Notes: a model not told the origin generated them from the sequence alone. A stretch of 64,000 nt of DNA from Hygrophila difformis (GCA_030278955.1 JAOANR010000001.1:5134874-5198873), one strand, 5' to 3'; counted from the first letter of the stretch, positions 10,601-20,996 are shown. Program-made: numbers and translations.

Positions 10601-11512
10601 CTCTTGAACCTTTTGTTTTTCTTTCCAACACTCAGAAGCATAATGCCCAAATCTATTACAATTATAGCATTTTATAGAAGATTTATCATACCTCGACTTC
10701 AGGTTACTCCTTCCATGACCAAATTCTTTTCTTTCTCCACTATTTGCATAGCCCCCTCTTGCTTGTCCTCGTCCTCTTCCTCGTCCACGTCCACGTTCTC
10801 GACTTTGTCCACGACCTCTCCCAAAACGATCATCACTTGGGCCTTCATCATTCTCTTTTGGCCTCACTTGCAATTTTAATAATTGCTCAACTATGTCTTG
10901 CTTTCTTTTATGTTTTTCTTCATATGCTTGTAGTGACCCCATCAAGAGATCAATAGTCATCTCCTCCAAATTTTTAGTTTCTTCAATAGTCACCACAATA
11001 TGCTCAAATTTGGGAGTTAGTGAACGCAATATCTTTTCCATTATTCTAACATCCTCCAATTTTTCACCATTTCTTTTCATTTGGTTTGATACCGTCAAAA
11101 CTCTAGTAAAATAATCCGAAACGGACTCGGACTCTTTCATTTGTAGGGACTCAAATTCACCACGCAAAATTTGGAGGCGTACCTTCTTAACTTGATCGGC
11201 TCCTTTGCATGATACTTGAAGCTTCTCCCATGCTTCCTTAGCGGTGGTTGCACTTGAGATCTTCTCAAAATCATCTTCTCCCAATGCTTGGTAGATGAGA
11301 TAGAGAGCCTTCTTGTCCCTCTTCTTTACATCTCGTAGCCGATCCTTTTGTTGTTGGGATAGTGATGCCTCATCTTGTGGTTGTTCGTAACCACTCTCTA
11401 CAATCTCCCAAACATCATGAGCACCTAAAAGTGCCTTCATCTTGATACTCCAATTATCAAAGTTGATCTTATTAAGTAAAGGGACTTGGAAAGATTGTAG
11501 GTTGTTAGCCAT
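7652..11512 (-). CDS. copia gag-pol polyprotein with a 60-residue in-frame deletion
   Basis: A 1286-residue frame. In order: gag (about 1-220), zinc knuckle CYNCNRFGHYASECW (~282), protease WYLDTGASNHM (~333), gag-pre-integrase WLWHLRFGHL, integrase core (D ~530, D ~593, E ~630), reverse transcriptase with YVDD (~1035), RNase H DSDWAGD and STCEAEYVA. Compared with the intact copy at 23346 it lacks 60 codons exactly between SLVGSL and SDSDWAG (junction near 8102/8103), removing the link between RT and RNase H while keeping frame. It also stops two codons early because CAA became TAA. Otherwise the two proteins differ at only a few residues. The product is probably enzymatically impaired; similar to TNT1-94-type polyproteins. 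Confidence 0.95.
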   Translation of the reverse strand: MANNLQSFQVPLLNKINFDNWSIKMKALLGAHDVWEIVESGYEQPQDEASLSQQQKDRLRDVKKRDKKALYLIYQALGEDDFEKISSATTAKEAWEKLQVSCKGADQVKKVRLQILRGEFESLQMKESESVSDYFTRVLTVSNQMKRNGEKLEDVRIMEKILRSLTPKFEHIVVTIEETKNLEEMTIDLLMGSLQAYEEKHKRKQDIVEQLLKLQVRPKENDEGPSDDRFGRGRGQSRERGRGRGRGRGQARGGYANSGERKEFGHGRSNLKSRYDKSSIKCYNCNRFGHYASECWKEKQKVQEKANFVESKKEENASVLLAYKGENERQDDTWYLDTGASNHMCGKRSMFVELDESVSGNVSFGDESKIPVQGKGKILIRLKNGGHDFISNVYYVPNMKNNILSLGQLLEKGYDIHLKDYNLSIRDKENNLIAKVPMSKNRMFLLNIRNDVAKCLKACVKDKSWLWHLRFGHLNFGGLELLSRMEMVRGLPSIKHPDQLCEGCILGKQARRPFPKESTSRAKKPLELIHADVCGPIKPSSLGNNNYFLLFIDDFSRKTWVYFLKHKSEVFEAFKKFKAAVEKESGLEIKSMRTDRGGEFTSHEFMVYCEANGIRRPLTVPRSPQQNGVAERKNRTIVEMARSMLKTKNLPKEFWAEAVACAVYLSNRSPTRSVWGKTPQEAWSGRNPGIAHLRVFGSKAYAHVAEETRRKLDDKSQPYIFIGYDSNSKGYKLFNPDTKKTVISRDVEFDEEGAWDFGSNINNYNFIIPQLGDQEEVEQVEEVQEEPVTPPVSPTQEAEDSPPSFLNERTTSRVRSLNEIYDDTERLEDLTLFCLFADCEPLTFDEAAQSKKWRKAMDEEIKSIEKNNTWELATLPRNHKAIGVKWVFKAKKNSKGEIERYKARLVAKGYSQRAGIDFDEVFAPVARLETIRLIISLAAQNRWKIYQMDVKSAFLNGVIDKEIYIKQPPGYEVKGQEDKVLKLKKALYGLKQAPRAWNSRIDKYLEDNGFTKCPHEHALYVKVKGDDILIVCLYVDDLIFTGNNPKLFEEFKKAMTKEFDMTDIGLMAYYLGVEVKQLEHGVFLAQEGYTKEILKKFKMENCKPTNTPMVSGNKLSKHGEGEKIDPTMFKSLVGSLSDSDWAGDNDDRKSTSGFVFFMGGTAFTWMSKKQPIVTLSTCEAEYVAATLSVCHAIWLRSLLKELGWPQEEPTRIYVDNKSAIALAKNPVFHNRSKHIDTRFHYIRDCIAKKEVQVEHVKSQDQVADIFTKPLKYEVFARLRSSLGMQN

Positions 11513-11536
11513 CTTTCACAGGAGGATGACCTTATG

Positions 11537-11548
11537 GCTCTGATACCA
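11537..11548 (-). other. Primer binding site (tRNA-Met) of copia 1
   Basis: TGGTATCAGAGC on the minus strand, three bases inside the 5' LTR; complementary to the 3' end of initiator tRNA-Met. Confidence 0.9.
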
Positions 11549-11551
11549 CTT

Positions 11552-11964
11552 TGTTGGAGGATAAAATATGGAGGAAGGATATTTGGGTGTGTAAATATTT
11601 GTGGACGTATGGTTTTATATTTGAGAGGTTAGAGGCTAAGTGTTAATATGGAGCTTGAAAGGTTTGAAAGAAGAGAAGGATGCTTGAGAAAGTTTTATTA
11701 CAACTCAACTCACTTGTTCTTCTTGGTGTGTTGTTGCAAAATGATACATGATCCACCTATTTATACTACTTCATGGTATAATCTCTATTATTCTAGAGAA
11801 TTCTACACTAGTTCCTTCCTAATAAATCTAGATAATACTTATTATTTGATCACATGTTTGTTTCTAGATTTTTCTTACATCCACATGGTTCTACATGTTT
11901 CTTTATCCATAATCTCAACTTCTCTAGAATCATTTATTATAAAATTAAGTTTATTACTTCAACA
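11552..11964 (-). repeat. 5' LTR of copia 1
   Basis: 413 bp, with the same sequence as 7226-7638 as far as can be judged by eye. It would carry the promoter for the gag-pol transcript. Confidence 0.95.
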
Positions 11965-11969
11965 TATTA

Positions 11970-12330
11970 AACATTTCAAAACGTTAAAAAGAACCTGAAA
12001 AATGATTGTACTAAAAAGTGTAATAGATGTTGCACGTTCTGTAAACAAAGTGTCGTAAATCTCAAAGGGCAGTTAGGCCAATATTGAAACCAGTTAACCA
12101 TTTCAAAATAATTTTACCATTTCACCAAGAGAAATACTTTAAAAGTAAGCTTTATGTAGGTTAAGTGCTAAGTGCTAACCTTCCCAAGTTTTTGCATACT
12201 ATAATTTATGCTCTTTCATCAACAGTACTTGCTATATCGTCGCCTTTCGCAGGTTTGAAAGATTTAAGTTCGATGATCTCTAAGCTCTGAAACCCACAAG
12301 TTGGAACTGTGCAAAAATGGGGGAAATAAA
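11970..12330 (-). pseudogene. HDA14 fragment, right of the copia insertion
   Basis: Continues the fragment at 7071-7225. About 11975-12170 matches intron sequence upstream of the exon at 41593-41694, and 12177-12295 matches that exon itself (CCTTCCCAAG... GATCTCTAAGCTCTGAAA). Frame and splice sites are degraded. Confidence 0.75.
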
Positions 12331-12767
12331 TGTTTATTCAGTTGTACGAAAAATGATATCGTGAATTTTTTTCTAATAATGGTCAAACTTAACGATTAAT
12401 GGTGAGTCGCAAAAATTATAGTTCATTGTTTTTTAATTAGTCCTCTAATTTTTTTTTAATCTTTTTTATTTTTCCCATTCAAGCTCCATCACCGTTGTTA
12501 ATTTTCTCAAAATCTGTGGCTTGCTTATAGCTCTGCCACTCGCCGCTTGGATCCAATCATCATTGCATCAATCAACTATTTTATATAGGCCATTGTTGTC
12601 AATTAACGGTTAAGTGTTAACTGATTATAATCAAGCTGTTTTAACTGAATATTTTGTGTACAATAAACTGAAATCTAAAAGGCTACTCCTCTCAGTGAAT
12701 TTCAAAGAGAATTGATTGGACATTGTTTTAAGTTATTTTATTCTTTCAAAAAACTATTATTTTGTCT
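12331..12767. other. Intergenic, no gene seen
   Basis: AT-rich. Part of it resembles 36490-36610, so it belongs to the duplicated block. No supported frame or RNA. Confidence 0.5.
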
Positions 12768-12777
12768 CACAAATGAG

Positions 12778-13157
12778 GTAAAAAAACCTCTAATAGTCCC
12801 ATAATTTTGTTCGTTTTTCCAAATCATCCCATAAAAATGAATTAACTCAATCCATCCGGTAATTATGCTAATTTTTGCCCAATCCATCCCACTCACCCCT
12901 AATGATTATTAATGCTGACTTGACAGTGGATTAGTGCGCCTAATACCGATTAATGCTGACGTAACAGCGGATTAGTGCCCTAATGTGGTTGATGTGGCAG
13001 CACCATTCGCTGGCACGTCATCATTAATCGTTATTAGGGGTGGGTTGGATGGATTGGACAAAACTTAGCATAGTTACTGAATGGATTAGGTTAATTCATT
13101 TTGTATGGGATGATTTGGGAAAACGAATGAAATTATGGGACTATTAGGGTTTTTTCC
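12778..13157. mobile_element. Fold-back Mutator-like MITE
   Basis: A 380-bp element with the perfect 10-bp target duplication CACAAATGAG (12768-12777, 13158-13167). Long inverted arms (AATAGTCCCATAATTTTGTT left, its reverse complement right). Closely related to the element at 6719. The centre contains repeated GCTGACGTAACAGCGG-type sequence. Confidence 0.85.
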
Positions 13158-13384
13158 CACAAATGAGCTAATTCAAAATATATGTTTTACCAAACGACCC
13201 TATAATATTGTAGACCACTAAACGGAATCCAGTTGAAAATCCAATTAATTAATTAATGAAATTATGGGACTATTAGGGTTTTTTCCCACAAATGAGCTAA
13301 TTCAAAATATATGTTTTACCAAACGACCCTATAATATTGTAGACCACTAAACGGAATCCAGTTGAAAATCCAATTAATTAATGG
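13127..13384. repeat. Perfect tandem duplication of 129 bp
   Basis: Copies 13127-13255 and 13256-13384 appear identical. Each spans the right end of the fold-back MITE plus downstream flank, so the duplication happened after the MITE inserted, and recently. Confidence 0.9.
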
Positions 13385-13592
13385 GATTAAATTTCAATTC
13401 AGATGTATGCGTTACTCATCAAATTATAATCACTATCAACATCATCTTTAGTTACCAGTGACAATAGAGTATGATTATTGTCATTTAAACTGTTTTGCAA
13501 CATAATTTTTGCCTTAATAACTGCTAGCATTTGTAGTTATAAACATTAAATACTGTGCTATCTATACGTCGCAACCGGCAATGTGCCTCACC

Positions 13593-13599
13593 TATAAAT
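13593..13599 (+). promoter_or_regulatory. TATA box of secreted-protein gene 2
   Basis: TATAAAT, 70 bp upstream of the ATG at 13663, in a promoter almost identical to that of the truncated copy at 5395. Confidence 0.65.
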
Positions 13600-13662
13600 T
13601 CACGTATGCCCTTTGTCAATAAAATTGCACTTGAATGTTGTCTCAACACATGAGCCATAATA

Positions 13663-14323
13663 ATGTCTTCCTCGGCCGCTCCTGTTCTGTTTTTCTGGTT
13701 TCTAATTGTGACACTGCAGCCGGTGGCATTATCAGCACCACCACCACCACCACCATCTCCTATAACAAGACTTAACCTTCAAAATTTGTATCGTCGTATT
13801 ACAATGATTATACAGGTATTTTCAAATTCTCTTCCTCAGCCACTGCCACAGCGTACAATACCGTGTTCACAATCATACACACAAGTGGTTAATCCTCAGA
13901 GGACCCAAACCCATCCCCCAAACACGCTACGCTATTATTTTAACGTGACTGTAAGAACATGGCAACCCCCAAAAGATATTCAGAACGCTGTCTTCACGGC
14001 TTACAATCAACTTACAGACTACGGCTTTGCCTCAATAAGTTTTATAGCCAATTACTCCGGAATTTTTATAAAATATTCAGTGTAAGTCTTGGAAATATTT
14101 AACTTTTCACTATAATCTTCTTGATTGTCTTGTCTTTTTTTTTTTTTTTTCCCTTCTTCTTCTACTATTAATTTGATTTGTTATCATTTGTTGTAGGGAT
14201 CGTGAGTTTCACAAGTATAGGGACTGGGTAGATTATCGGCGAACTACTCCGACATTTTCAAGAGGTCTACCAACCACAACTCGAAGACAGCTAAATCTAA
14301 ATAAAACTACTCTGGTGCAATAG
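13663..14323 (+). CDS. Small secreted protein, array member 2 (two exons)
   Basis: Exons 13663-14081 and 14197-14323 encode about 181 residues, the longest in the array. Signal peptide at residues ~1-27 (LFFWFLIVTLQPVALSA), then a proline run. It shares RRITMIIQVFSN, a sequon in FNVTVRT, FTAYNQ and NYSGIFIKYSV with member 1. Exon 2 begins DREFHKYRDW; relative to member 1 a one-base length difference within exon 2 puts the last third of the tail in another frame, so the two C-termini differ although the DNA is similar. The intron has a long T run before TTGTTGTAG. Not recognised as a known family. Confidence 0.8.
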
Positions 14324-14429
14324 AATATAATTGTCATCTGTGCTTCCTTGCTTTTTATGTTTGGGTCTTGAGTTGTCGCCAAATATTATATATTGAGAAT
14401 GGAATTTGTACCAGTGTTAAAGAAAAATG

Positions 14430-14514
14430 TAATGGATTCTCAAGTACTAATAAATAAGTGAAATAAAAAGGCGCTTAGCTTCAAATTAATTATTTCTAAA
14501 TTTTTAATAGAGGA
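14430..14514 (-). pseudogene. HDA14 intron-derived fragment
   Basis: Matches the deacetylase intron near 41075-41136 (TACTAATAAATAAGTGAAAT...). It is interrupted at 14515-14524 by the fold-back element below. Confidence 0.65.
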
Positions 14515-14620
14515 TAGATTCGAAGGAATAAGAACCCTATCGTCTACAGTATACTTAATTACAAATTTCGTCCACTAACTTTGCTAATGAATATAAACAT
14601 CCGGAAGGTATTAGTGTGCA

Positions 14621-14642
14621 GGTGGCTGCACATGCAGCCACC
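14621..14642. repeat. Perfect short palindrome
   Basis: GGTGGCTGCA, a 2-base loop, then TGCAGCCACC. It lies inside the fold-back element, near the left arm. Role unknown. Confidence 0.8.
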
Positions 14643-15746
14643 GTATGTGTAATGTGGGAGTTGTGTTGTGTGATGTATGAAATAGTATATTTTGTGTATT
14701 GATAAACATGTGTTGTGTGATGCAAAAAATGTGATGCTAAGAGAAGTGTTATGTAATGCGAGATGCATTTTTTGTGATGTCTGCACCTAAAGGCTCTTTA
14801 AAAGGTTGTACCGTAACTGAATTATAAACATCCTACAAGTATGCTATTTTAGCCAATATCATCTTTTGGCTCCCCAATTAGTCTAAATTGGTGATGTGGC
14901 ATTGATTAAGGGTCTAAAACTGATTTAATGACATTCATGTCATCCGGTTACATTCTAATTAATACGGATATAAAAATGGACCGGGTTAAACCAAAACAAA
15001 TCCACTTCAAAATATAGAAAATATGGGTTTAGTTAGCATGCTGAATGCCCAAAATTCTGTAGGTCCGGAAGTTGCTATAAGACAGTTCATTATGTGCTAA
15101 CCAGATTATCTTGCAATCATTTCCAATTTTGAGACACTATTAATTTGGGTAATGTGATATTTTTTTCCATAACGTGATAATTTGTTTCCATGATGGTTAA
15201 CTGATGGTTTTGGTAATATTTATTCCTGCTATAATTTTATAAATTAACATTAGTGAATTCATAAATATTTTTAGCATTTACTTAGAACTAAATACACATT
15301 AAATCTGCACATATCACTAATTATATAATATACCAGCATATAGCACTACCGGTGTGATTCATTAGCACATACAGAACATCTCTCCGACACATGCATTCAT
15401 ATATTATTCCCATAGTACATATTATTAATAAGTTTTTCATCATTGATTTCACGGTCTAAAAGTACATAGCACTAACTACATATTAAATTTGCATACATCA
15501 TTATTTACTTACTGGAACATCCCCTTGGCAGATGATTTCTTTTCTTACCAGTTGTACCCAAAAAAACAACTTTCCTAAAAACATATAGATAATGCACAAT
15601 TAATGAGAATAATAAAAATAGAAAGAATATCCAACTAATAAATGTACTCCACTTACCAAAAAGAAAAAAATAATGTATTCCACTAACTTTAGCACAAATC
15701 AAGCTTTTGCTTAGCATTTCTGCACAAACTGAATCAGCTACATAAC

Positions 15747-16296
15747 TAGGGGTGTAAACGAGCTGAGCCGAGCCCGAATAGTGGTAAGCTCGGCTTGAGC
15801 TCATTCGACCCGAGCTTTGATCGAGCCGAGTGTTGACCGAGCTACTTCGAGCCGAGCGTTGACCGAGTTTTGACGAATTCGAGCCGAGCTCGAATAGTAT
15901 CATTTTCATTCTTATATAATTTATAAAAGGAATTATATTTAATATATTGCATATATTTAATTATATTTTGTTTAATCTACATATTTAAATAATTTTAAAA
16001 ATATATATTTATTAATAATATATTTTAAAAATAAAAGATATAAACAATATAAACACTTATACTTTTAGTATTTTATATAATTTCTAAATTTACTAATAAA
16101 TAATTATATGGATTAAAATAAATCGAGCCTATTATCGAGCTTTAGTGCCGAATAGTAGTTGGCTCGGTTTGAGATCATGAGTGTTACGAGCCGAACTCGA
16201 GCTCGAACCGAGCCATTTCGAATCGAGCTTGAACCGAATTTTGGCCGAGTGAAGCTTGAATAATTCACGAGCCTATTAGTCTCATTTACACCCTTA
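15747..16296. mobile_element. hAT-type MITE
   Basis: A 550-bp element with ends TAGGGGTGTAAA and TTTACACCCTTA and the perfect 8-bp target duplication TACATAAC (15739-15746, 16297-16304). Subterminal regions are full of GAGCCGAGC/GCTCGGCT-type motifs in both orientations, as expected for transposase-binding subterminal repeats. The core is AT-rich and non-coding. Confidence 0.9.
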
Positions 16297-16757
16297 TACA
16301 TAACCAATCCCAGAAAATACATCTTTCTCTTTCCCTGAATATCCCAAAATAGGGCTTTAAGTCATAGAAACGATGGGGACCACTTTTCTGTGTTAAAAAT
16401 TCGTTCTTCACCTTCCACCACTATCAATAATAATAATCTTTGTTATTTTTTTGGCAAAGAAATAATTTTTGTTATTACTAATTTATTAATAATTAATTAT
16501 AATTATTATTGTTAATATTATTATTACGTTCTTATATGAAAGTTTGCCTACTAGACGCAAAGAATCTAAATATCCTATCAAATTTTTAAGGGTATAAATG
16601 GTCAACTTGGTTTATAGTTATATTTTATGTTTAACTGTTTACTTTAGGCTATTCTTTGTGAAAAATAAAATGGTAAATGATGTTTGATTGAATTCATATA
16701 TTTTATATCATGTTTGGACATGCAACATGATCACTTAATACTTAATATAGGTCACAA

Positions 16758-17140
16758 GGATAAAAACACTATTGGTCACATAAGTTTCCCCAATTTCGAT
16801 TTCAGTCCCATATTAATTTCATTAACATAATCAATCCATTATGTTTGCTAATTTTTGCATAATCCATCCCAAACCCCTTAATGACGCATTTCTGCTGACG
16901 TGGCACCGGATTAAGCAAACTTATGGGACCAATGGCGCCACAATTAGCAACTTATGGGACCAATGGCGGCACAATTAGCCAACTTCCGCGGGGCCACGTC
17001 AGCAGAAATGCGTCATTAAGAGGTTTGGGATGGATTATGCAAAAATTAGCAAACATAATGGATTGAGTGTGTTATTGAAATTAATATGGGACTGAAATCG
17101 AAATTGGGGAAACTTATGGGACCAATGGTGTTTTTTTTCC
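16758..17140. mobile_element. Fold-back Mutator-like MITE
   Basis: Flanked by the perfect 10-bp duplication TAGGTCACAA (16748-16757, 17141-17150). Arms of about 150 bp include CCCATATTAATTTCATTAAC and its complement, and GCTGACGTGGC near the centre. The paralogous block has the empty site near 31484 (CTAGGTCGCAAGTTA). Confidence 0.9.
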
Positions 17141-17317
17141 TAGGTCACAAGTTAGGGCAGTTTTCAGTCAGGCGATTTCACCTCAGTTGAGACTAATTGG
17201 GGGCCAAATGATGATATTGGCTAAAATAGCATAGGATGTTTTTAGTAATTATAAAAGTTAATTAGTTGACGAAGTTGGTAATTTGGTATACTTAGAGGAC
17301 GGTTAGGTTCTTATTCC

Positions 17318-17680
17318 TAGATTCAAAACCCAAGTATGAACCAATTTGTGACATCTGTAACATGCATGATAACTAAATTTTATTGAGGAATACAACATTA
17401 CATATATTATTTCTATTGAATTCTTGATGTCTGCTTTGTTTTAACCATAGTTTCCCTTTTCAGTTCGGTCTTATCAACTAGATGTTTGTGATCATAATCA
17501 GCTCACGAACAAGATACCAGCTACTAGAGAGAATTATATCAGCAAACATTTGAAAACGTTAATAAAGCCTTAAAATGATAAGAGGAAAACAGTAGTGTAA
17601 AGGGTTGTTGCACCTTATGTAAACAAATTAAAGTGAAGCAAACCTGACATGACACTTGGATCATTCACTTGCAAGAAAAA
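17318..17680 (-). pseudogene. HDA14 intron-derived fragment
   Basis: Continues the HDA14 intron match (compare 41145-41510): GATAACTAAATTTTATTGAGG, TCTGCTTTGTTTTAACCATAG, then AGAGAATTATATCAGC. No exon is retained here. Confidence 0.7.
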
Positions 17681-18620
17681 AATTATTTTAATTTGACTAT
17701 CCTATCCAGTGTAACTATATATAACAGTATCTATGATATTGTATTTATCCGTATGAAAATCCAAATAATTCAGTGAGATTCAATATCTTGCATTAGTTAT
17801 CTCACCGTAATCAACATCAAGCTCCTTTTCCAGTTATTTGTGATTATTAACAAAGGACTAATTATAAAGTAGGATTTTTATCAACAAAACTACCAACTTA
17901 AGCCCGTTCTCTAGGATTTATTTCTAGGAATTATTACTTATATTTATTAAAATCATATCAAACCAGATTAAGTAAGATTAGACCAGACAAATTCAGATCA
18001 GATTAGACCATATTTATAAAATTCAGATCAGAACAATTTATTTAAGAACTGGATAACATGGTCCTTTTAACTTACATTTTTCTACAATTTCATCATTTTT
18101 TTTACGAACTTAGTCCTTTACGTTTCAATTTTTGGCAATTTCTGTCATTTTTTTAGACTCATATAGTTGTTTATATATACTACTAATTATATATATATAC
18201 ACTATATATAAAGTCGTATGCTTCACTACTGGTGCAATTAGAATAATTAATTAAATTATTGCAGGTGGAAACATTGACTGCCAAATTAGTCCCCCAACTA
18301 TCATTATTTTTGCCAATTTAGTCCATTTTACTTTATAAATAGTAAATTAAACACTTTCATTTTATTATATTTAGACCCCAAAATTCATATTTTCCATTTT
18401 TTTTTATTAATAACAAATATTACTAACAAATACGCATCAAGCTCATTTTTTGATATTAATAACTATACGAAAATAGAGTGTGGTAATTATCATTTAAACC
18501 TTTTTGCACCAAGAAATTGATGTTGATAATTCCTTGCATCTGTAATTATAGCACAACCAAACAAAAATTAATTGCTGTTCCACCTATACATTGCAACAGT
18601 AAATTAATTAAGGTGCATCA
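17681..18620. other. Upstream region shared by three array blocks, no gene
   Basis: 17800-18620 is repeated at 28140-29060 and 32690-33370 with high similarity. It is AT-rich with poly-T runs. Apart from the promoter at its right end I see no coding sequence. Confidence 0.6.
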
Positions 18621-18627
18621 GCTATGT

Positions 18628-18634
18628 ATAAATT
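18628..18634 (+). promoter_or_regulatory. TATA box of secreted-protein gene 3
   Basis: TATAAAT, 70 bp upstream of the ATG at 18698, within CAGCTATGTATAAATTCATA, conserved in members 4 and 5. Confidence 0.65.
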
Positions 18635-18697
18635 CATAATATTATGATTGAACTTGAGACATAGTATGTCTTAAACCATCAGCAGCATTCCCCCAGA

Positions 18698-19280
18698 ATG
18701 TCTTCCTCATCAAACACTCTTGATCATTTATTTTTCTATTTTCTAATGGTGTCGTCACTGTCGTCGGTTGCATTCGCAGCACCACCACCTTCATCAAGAA
18801 CAACTCTCGTCATCTTTAAAAACTCGTATCATCAGGACACCATCATGCATTTGCAAGTCATTCGAAGTAACCCAAATCTCCCAACCCTCGCATTTATTGT
18901 ACCCTTTGATCAAACATTCTCAGAGAATGTTCGCTCTCGTTTCAGGAGTATGGTACAACATACGTATAATATTACGGTACTGTCAACACAATTTCAGCCA
19001 CCCCGACGTGTTTGTGGGAACCTCTTTAGGGCTTACAACCAACCCGCACACTCACGGTTTGCCTCATTGAATTATATTGGCAATGCCTCTGGAATTTATG
19101 TCAGATATAACAAGTAAGTGTTGGTATGTAGTATATACTTCTTGTTTATTGCTTTTTATTCATTTCTTGTAATTAATTTGTTACTGTGTCGTCTGTATTG
19201 TTTGTTGCAGTGATCCGGTTTTTTACAAGGTTATTGGGAACTGGCAAAATGCTGCTGTCGCTGGTCTCACCTATTCTTAA
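18698..19280 (+). CDS. Small secreted protein, array member 3 (two exons)
   Basis: Exons 18698-19113 and 19211-19280 (donor GTAAGT, acceptor TTGTTGCAG) encode about 161 residues. Signal peptide ~1-27 (HLFFYFLMVSSLSSVAFAA), short proline stretch, then TTLVIFKNSYHQDTIMHLQV. Sequons occur in YNITVLS and GNASGIY. The motif FRAYNQ corresponds to FTAYNQ in members 1, 2 and 6. Exon 2 encodes NDPVFYKVIGNWQNAAVAG. It forms a subfamily with members 4 and 5. Secretion inferred from the signal peptide; function unknown. Confidence 0.8.
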
Positions 19281-20213
19281 TAGCTCTTACTCTACAAAAC
19301 TCTAAAAGCAGACCCAAATTAATAAAAGCAACTAGAATTGTCTTATCACCCTACTTATTTTTATTTTCGAATTCGATTACAGTGCGAATGGATTTTCAGT
19401 ATGGTAAAGATGGTGGTTGAATAATTAAATACTCCAATATTACTGTCACATGGATATTCTCTAAGGAAAAAAAAAAGAGTCAAAATCATCCCACAACTTT
19501 TATATATGTGTTTCTCAAATGGTCTCATAATTGTGCACGACTTAATTCATCCAATATGTTTGCTAATCCTCGCCCAAATGATCCCATTGGAGGTAGGGGT
19601 GAAAGCGGTACGGTAAATATCCGACCGATACGACGCCATATCCGATTATATCCGAATCCAGATCCAAAAATAGCTATCCGGAGGTATTTTCATTTGCATC
19701 CGGATCCAAATCCGTAATTTAATATCCGCAATTCAAATATTCGTATCCGTATTCGAAAAATATCTGCCCTATCCGGACCGATTTGATAGGAATTATCCGA
19801 ATTTGAAATCTTGATATCCAAATACTAATATTTTTTCATTTATTAATTAAAAATTATCAATAATTATAAAAAAAAAATCAAAATTTCCAATAATTTTTAT
19901 AAAAACTATCAAATTTGCAAAAGAAATTATAAAAAAATTATCCCATATTTTGTATCCGATTAAATCCGTATCCGTTATATACCCGTCATGTATCCGTACC
20001 CAATGGCGGACACACATAGGGGCTTCCCCCCCCCCCCCCCCCCGAGTTCAAAGTTCGCTATTAATATTTTATATAGCTATGTGTATTTTAGTTATGGTAG
20101 AAAATATTTTTATGTAATTCTGCCCCCCCTCCCCCCCAGCTCAAACTTCGTCATTAATTTTTTATATGGTTGCGTGAATTTTATCTATAGTAGAGTGCAT
20201 TTTCCTGTAATTT

Positions 20214-20606
20214 TTTTTTTTAGGGAAAAGATAAGTTTTATTATGTTAACAAACACAAATCATCCGATACATGCTTGTACAAAATAGCAGCGACTATGAG
20301 TCCGAGTAGTTTAAGTACATGCTACTGCACCCAACCCTTCGAAGGCAACAACAAGAAATTAAAATTCGCACATTAATTCCATCAAGCAGTACGAACTGCA
20401 TACACCCCGGAATCTATCATCGAAACCAGTGGAAGCCAATAAGCAACCCAGACCCTCAATCGCAACTCTCAAAATGCATCAGCTAATACACTTCCAGCCA
20501 CCATGACCATATCAAATAAGAATTAGGAGTGGAGTATCCAGTGAAGCAAGCTCTATATTGATGAAATCACCTGTCACTCCAATAACTTGCTTGAAAACTC
20601 CAATAA
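20214..20606 (-). mobile_element. 5'-truncated LINE-like retroposon
   Basis: The 17-bp target duplication GCATTTTCCTGTAATTT flanks it (20197-20213, 20607-20623). A T run at the left edge equals a poly-A tail on the minus strand, preceded there by AATAAAACTTATC. The duplication length and tail indicate target-primed reverse transcription. No reverse transcriptase region remains; a processed cellular transcript is an alternative. Confidence 0.75.
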
Positions 20607-20759
20607 GCATTTTCCTGTAATTTACGCAATGGAGAAGATGAATGGGAAAAATAAGATAACGTAGTTCTTTGTTGGTGGATTTTTTTAAAATAGGCTCATA
20701 TGTTCTTCAATCTTAATAAATGAAATAATAAACTTCGCTCACCATATAAAGTTATAACT

Positions 20760-20996
20760 AGACTACGGAGAGCATGTTTTACTGGCTTATGATATTAGTG
20801 TTGATCCTACCTATTACGACTACTACAGTTCAAAGATTGTTAAAGATCTTAAATTTTCTGCATTGAAGTTTATTAAGAGAGATTTGCGTAACACGATAAG
20901 AGATGATTTTTCTAGTGACTCCTTAGTATGTTATATTGAAAAAATTAAAAGGTCTTATAACGTTTTAAAAAGAATATCGACTCGTAATTTACAATG
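20760..20996 (+). pseudogene. Remnant of a hAT transposase C-terminus
   Basis: One frame reads ...KFSALKFIKRDLRNTIRDD and then SDSLVCYIEK before a stop at 20994-20996. This resembles the C-terminal dimerisation region of plant zinc-finger hAT transposases (general pattern FSAMK...LRN...D.L..YIEK). There is no start, no zinc finger and no catalytic part. It lies inside the hAT-type element, consistent with decay from an autonomous ancestor. Confidence 0.55.

Larger units (their letters stand above)
7226..11964 (-). mobile_element. Ty1/copia retrotransposon 1, complete outline, internally deleted
   Basis: Flanked by the 5-bp target duplication TATTA (7221-7225, 11965-11969). It has 413-bp LTRs that read TG...CA on the minus strand, a tRNA-Met primer site next to the right (5') LTR, a purine tract next to the left (3') LTR and one gag-pol frame. 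The two LTRs look identical by eye, so the insertion is very recent. It sits inside an HDA14 pseudogene fragment. Confidence 0.95.
14525..17317. mobile_element. Fold-back Mutator-like element carrying nested insertions
   Basis: Outer ends GGAATAAGAACC and GGTTCTTATTCC, with 10-bp target duplications TAGATTCGAA (14515-14524) and TAGATTCAAA (17318-17327, one mismatch). Inverted arms lie at about 14525-14950 and 17165-17317. It was expanded from a size close to its sister at 31181-31670 by a hAT MITE (15747-16296), another fold-back MITE (16758-17140) and other AT-rich sequence. The HDA14 intron near 41137 retains the empty site. Confidence 0.75.

Noticed and set aside
9358..11114. Plus-strand frames of 70-125 codons opposite copia 1 (and mirrored ones opposite copia 2)
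   Set aside because: They are antisense shadows of gag-pol and occur identically at both elements because the coding strand is conserved.
20025..20044. Run of C as a functional element
   Set aside because: A homopolymer in a decayed transposon; it may also be a sequencing artefact.
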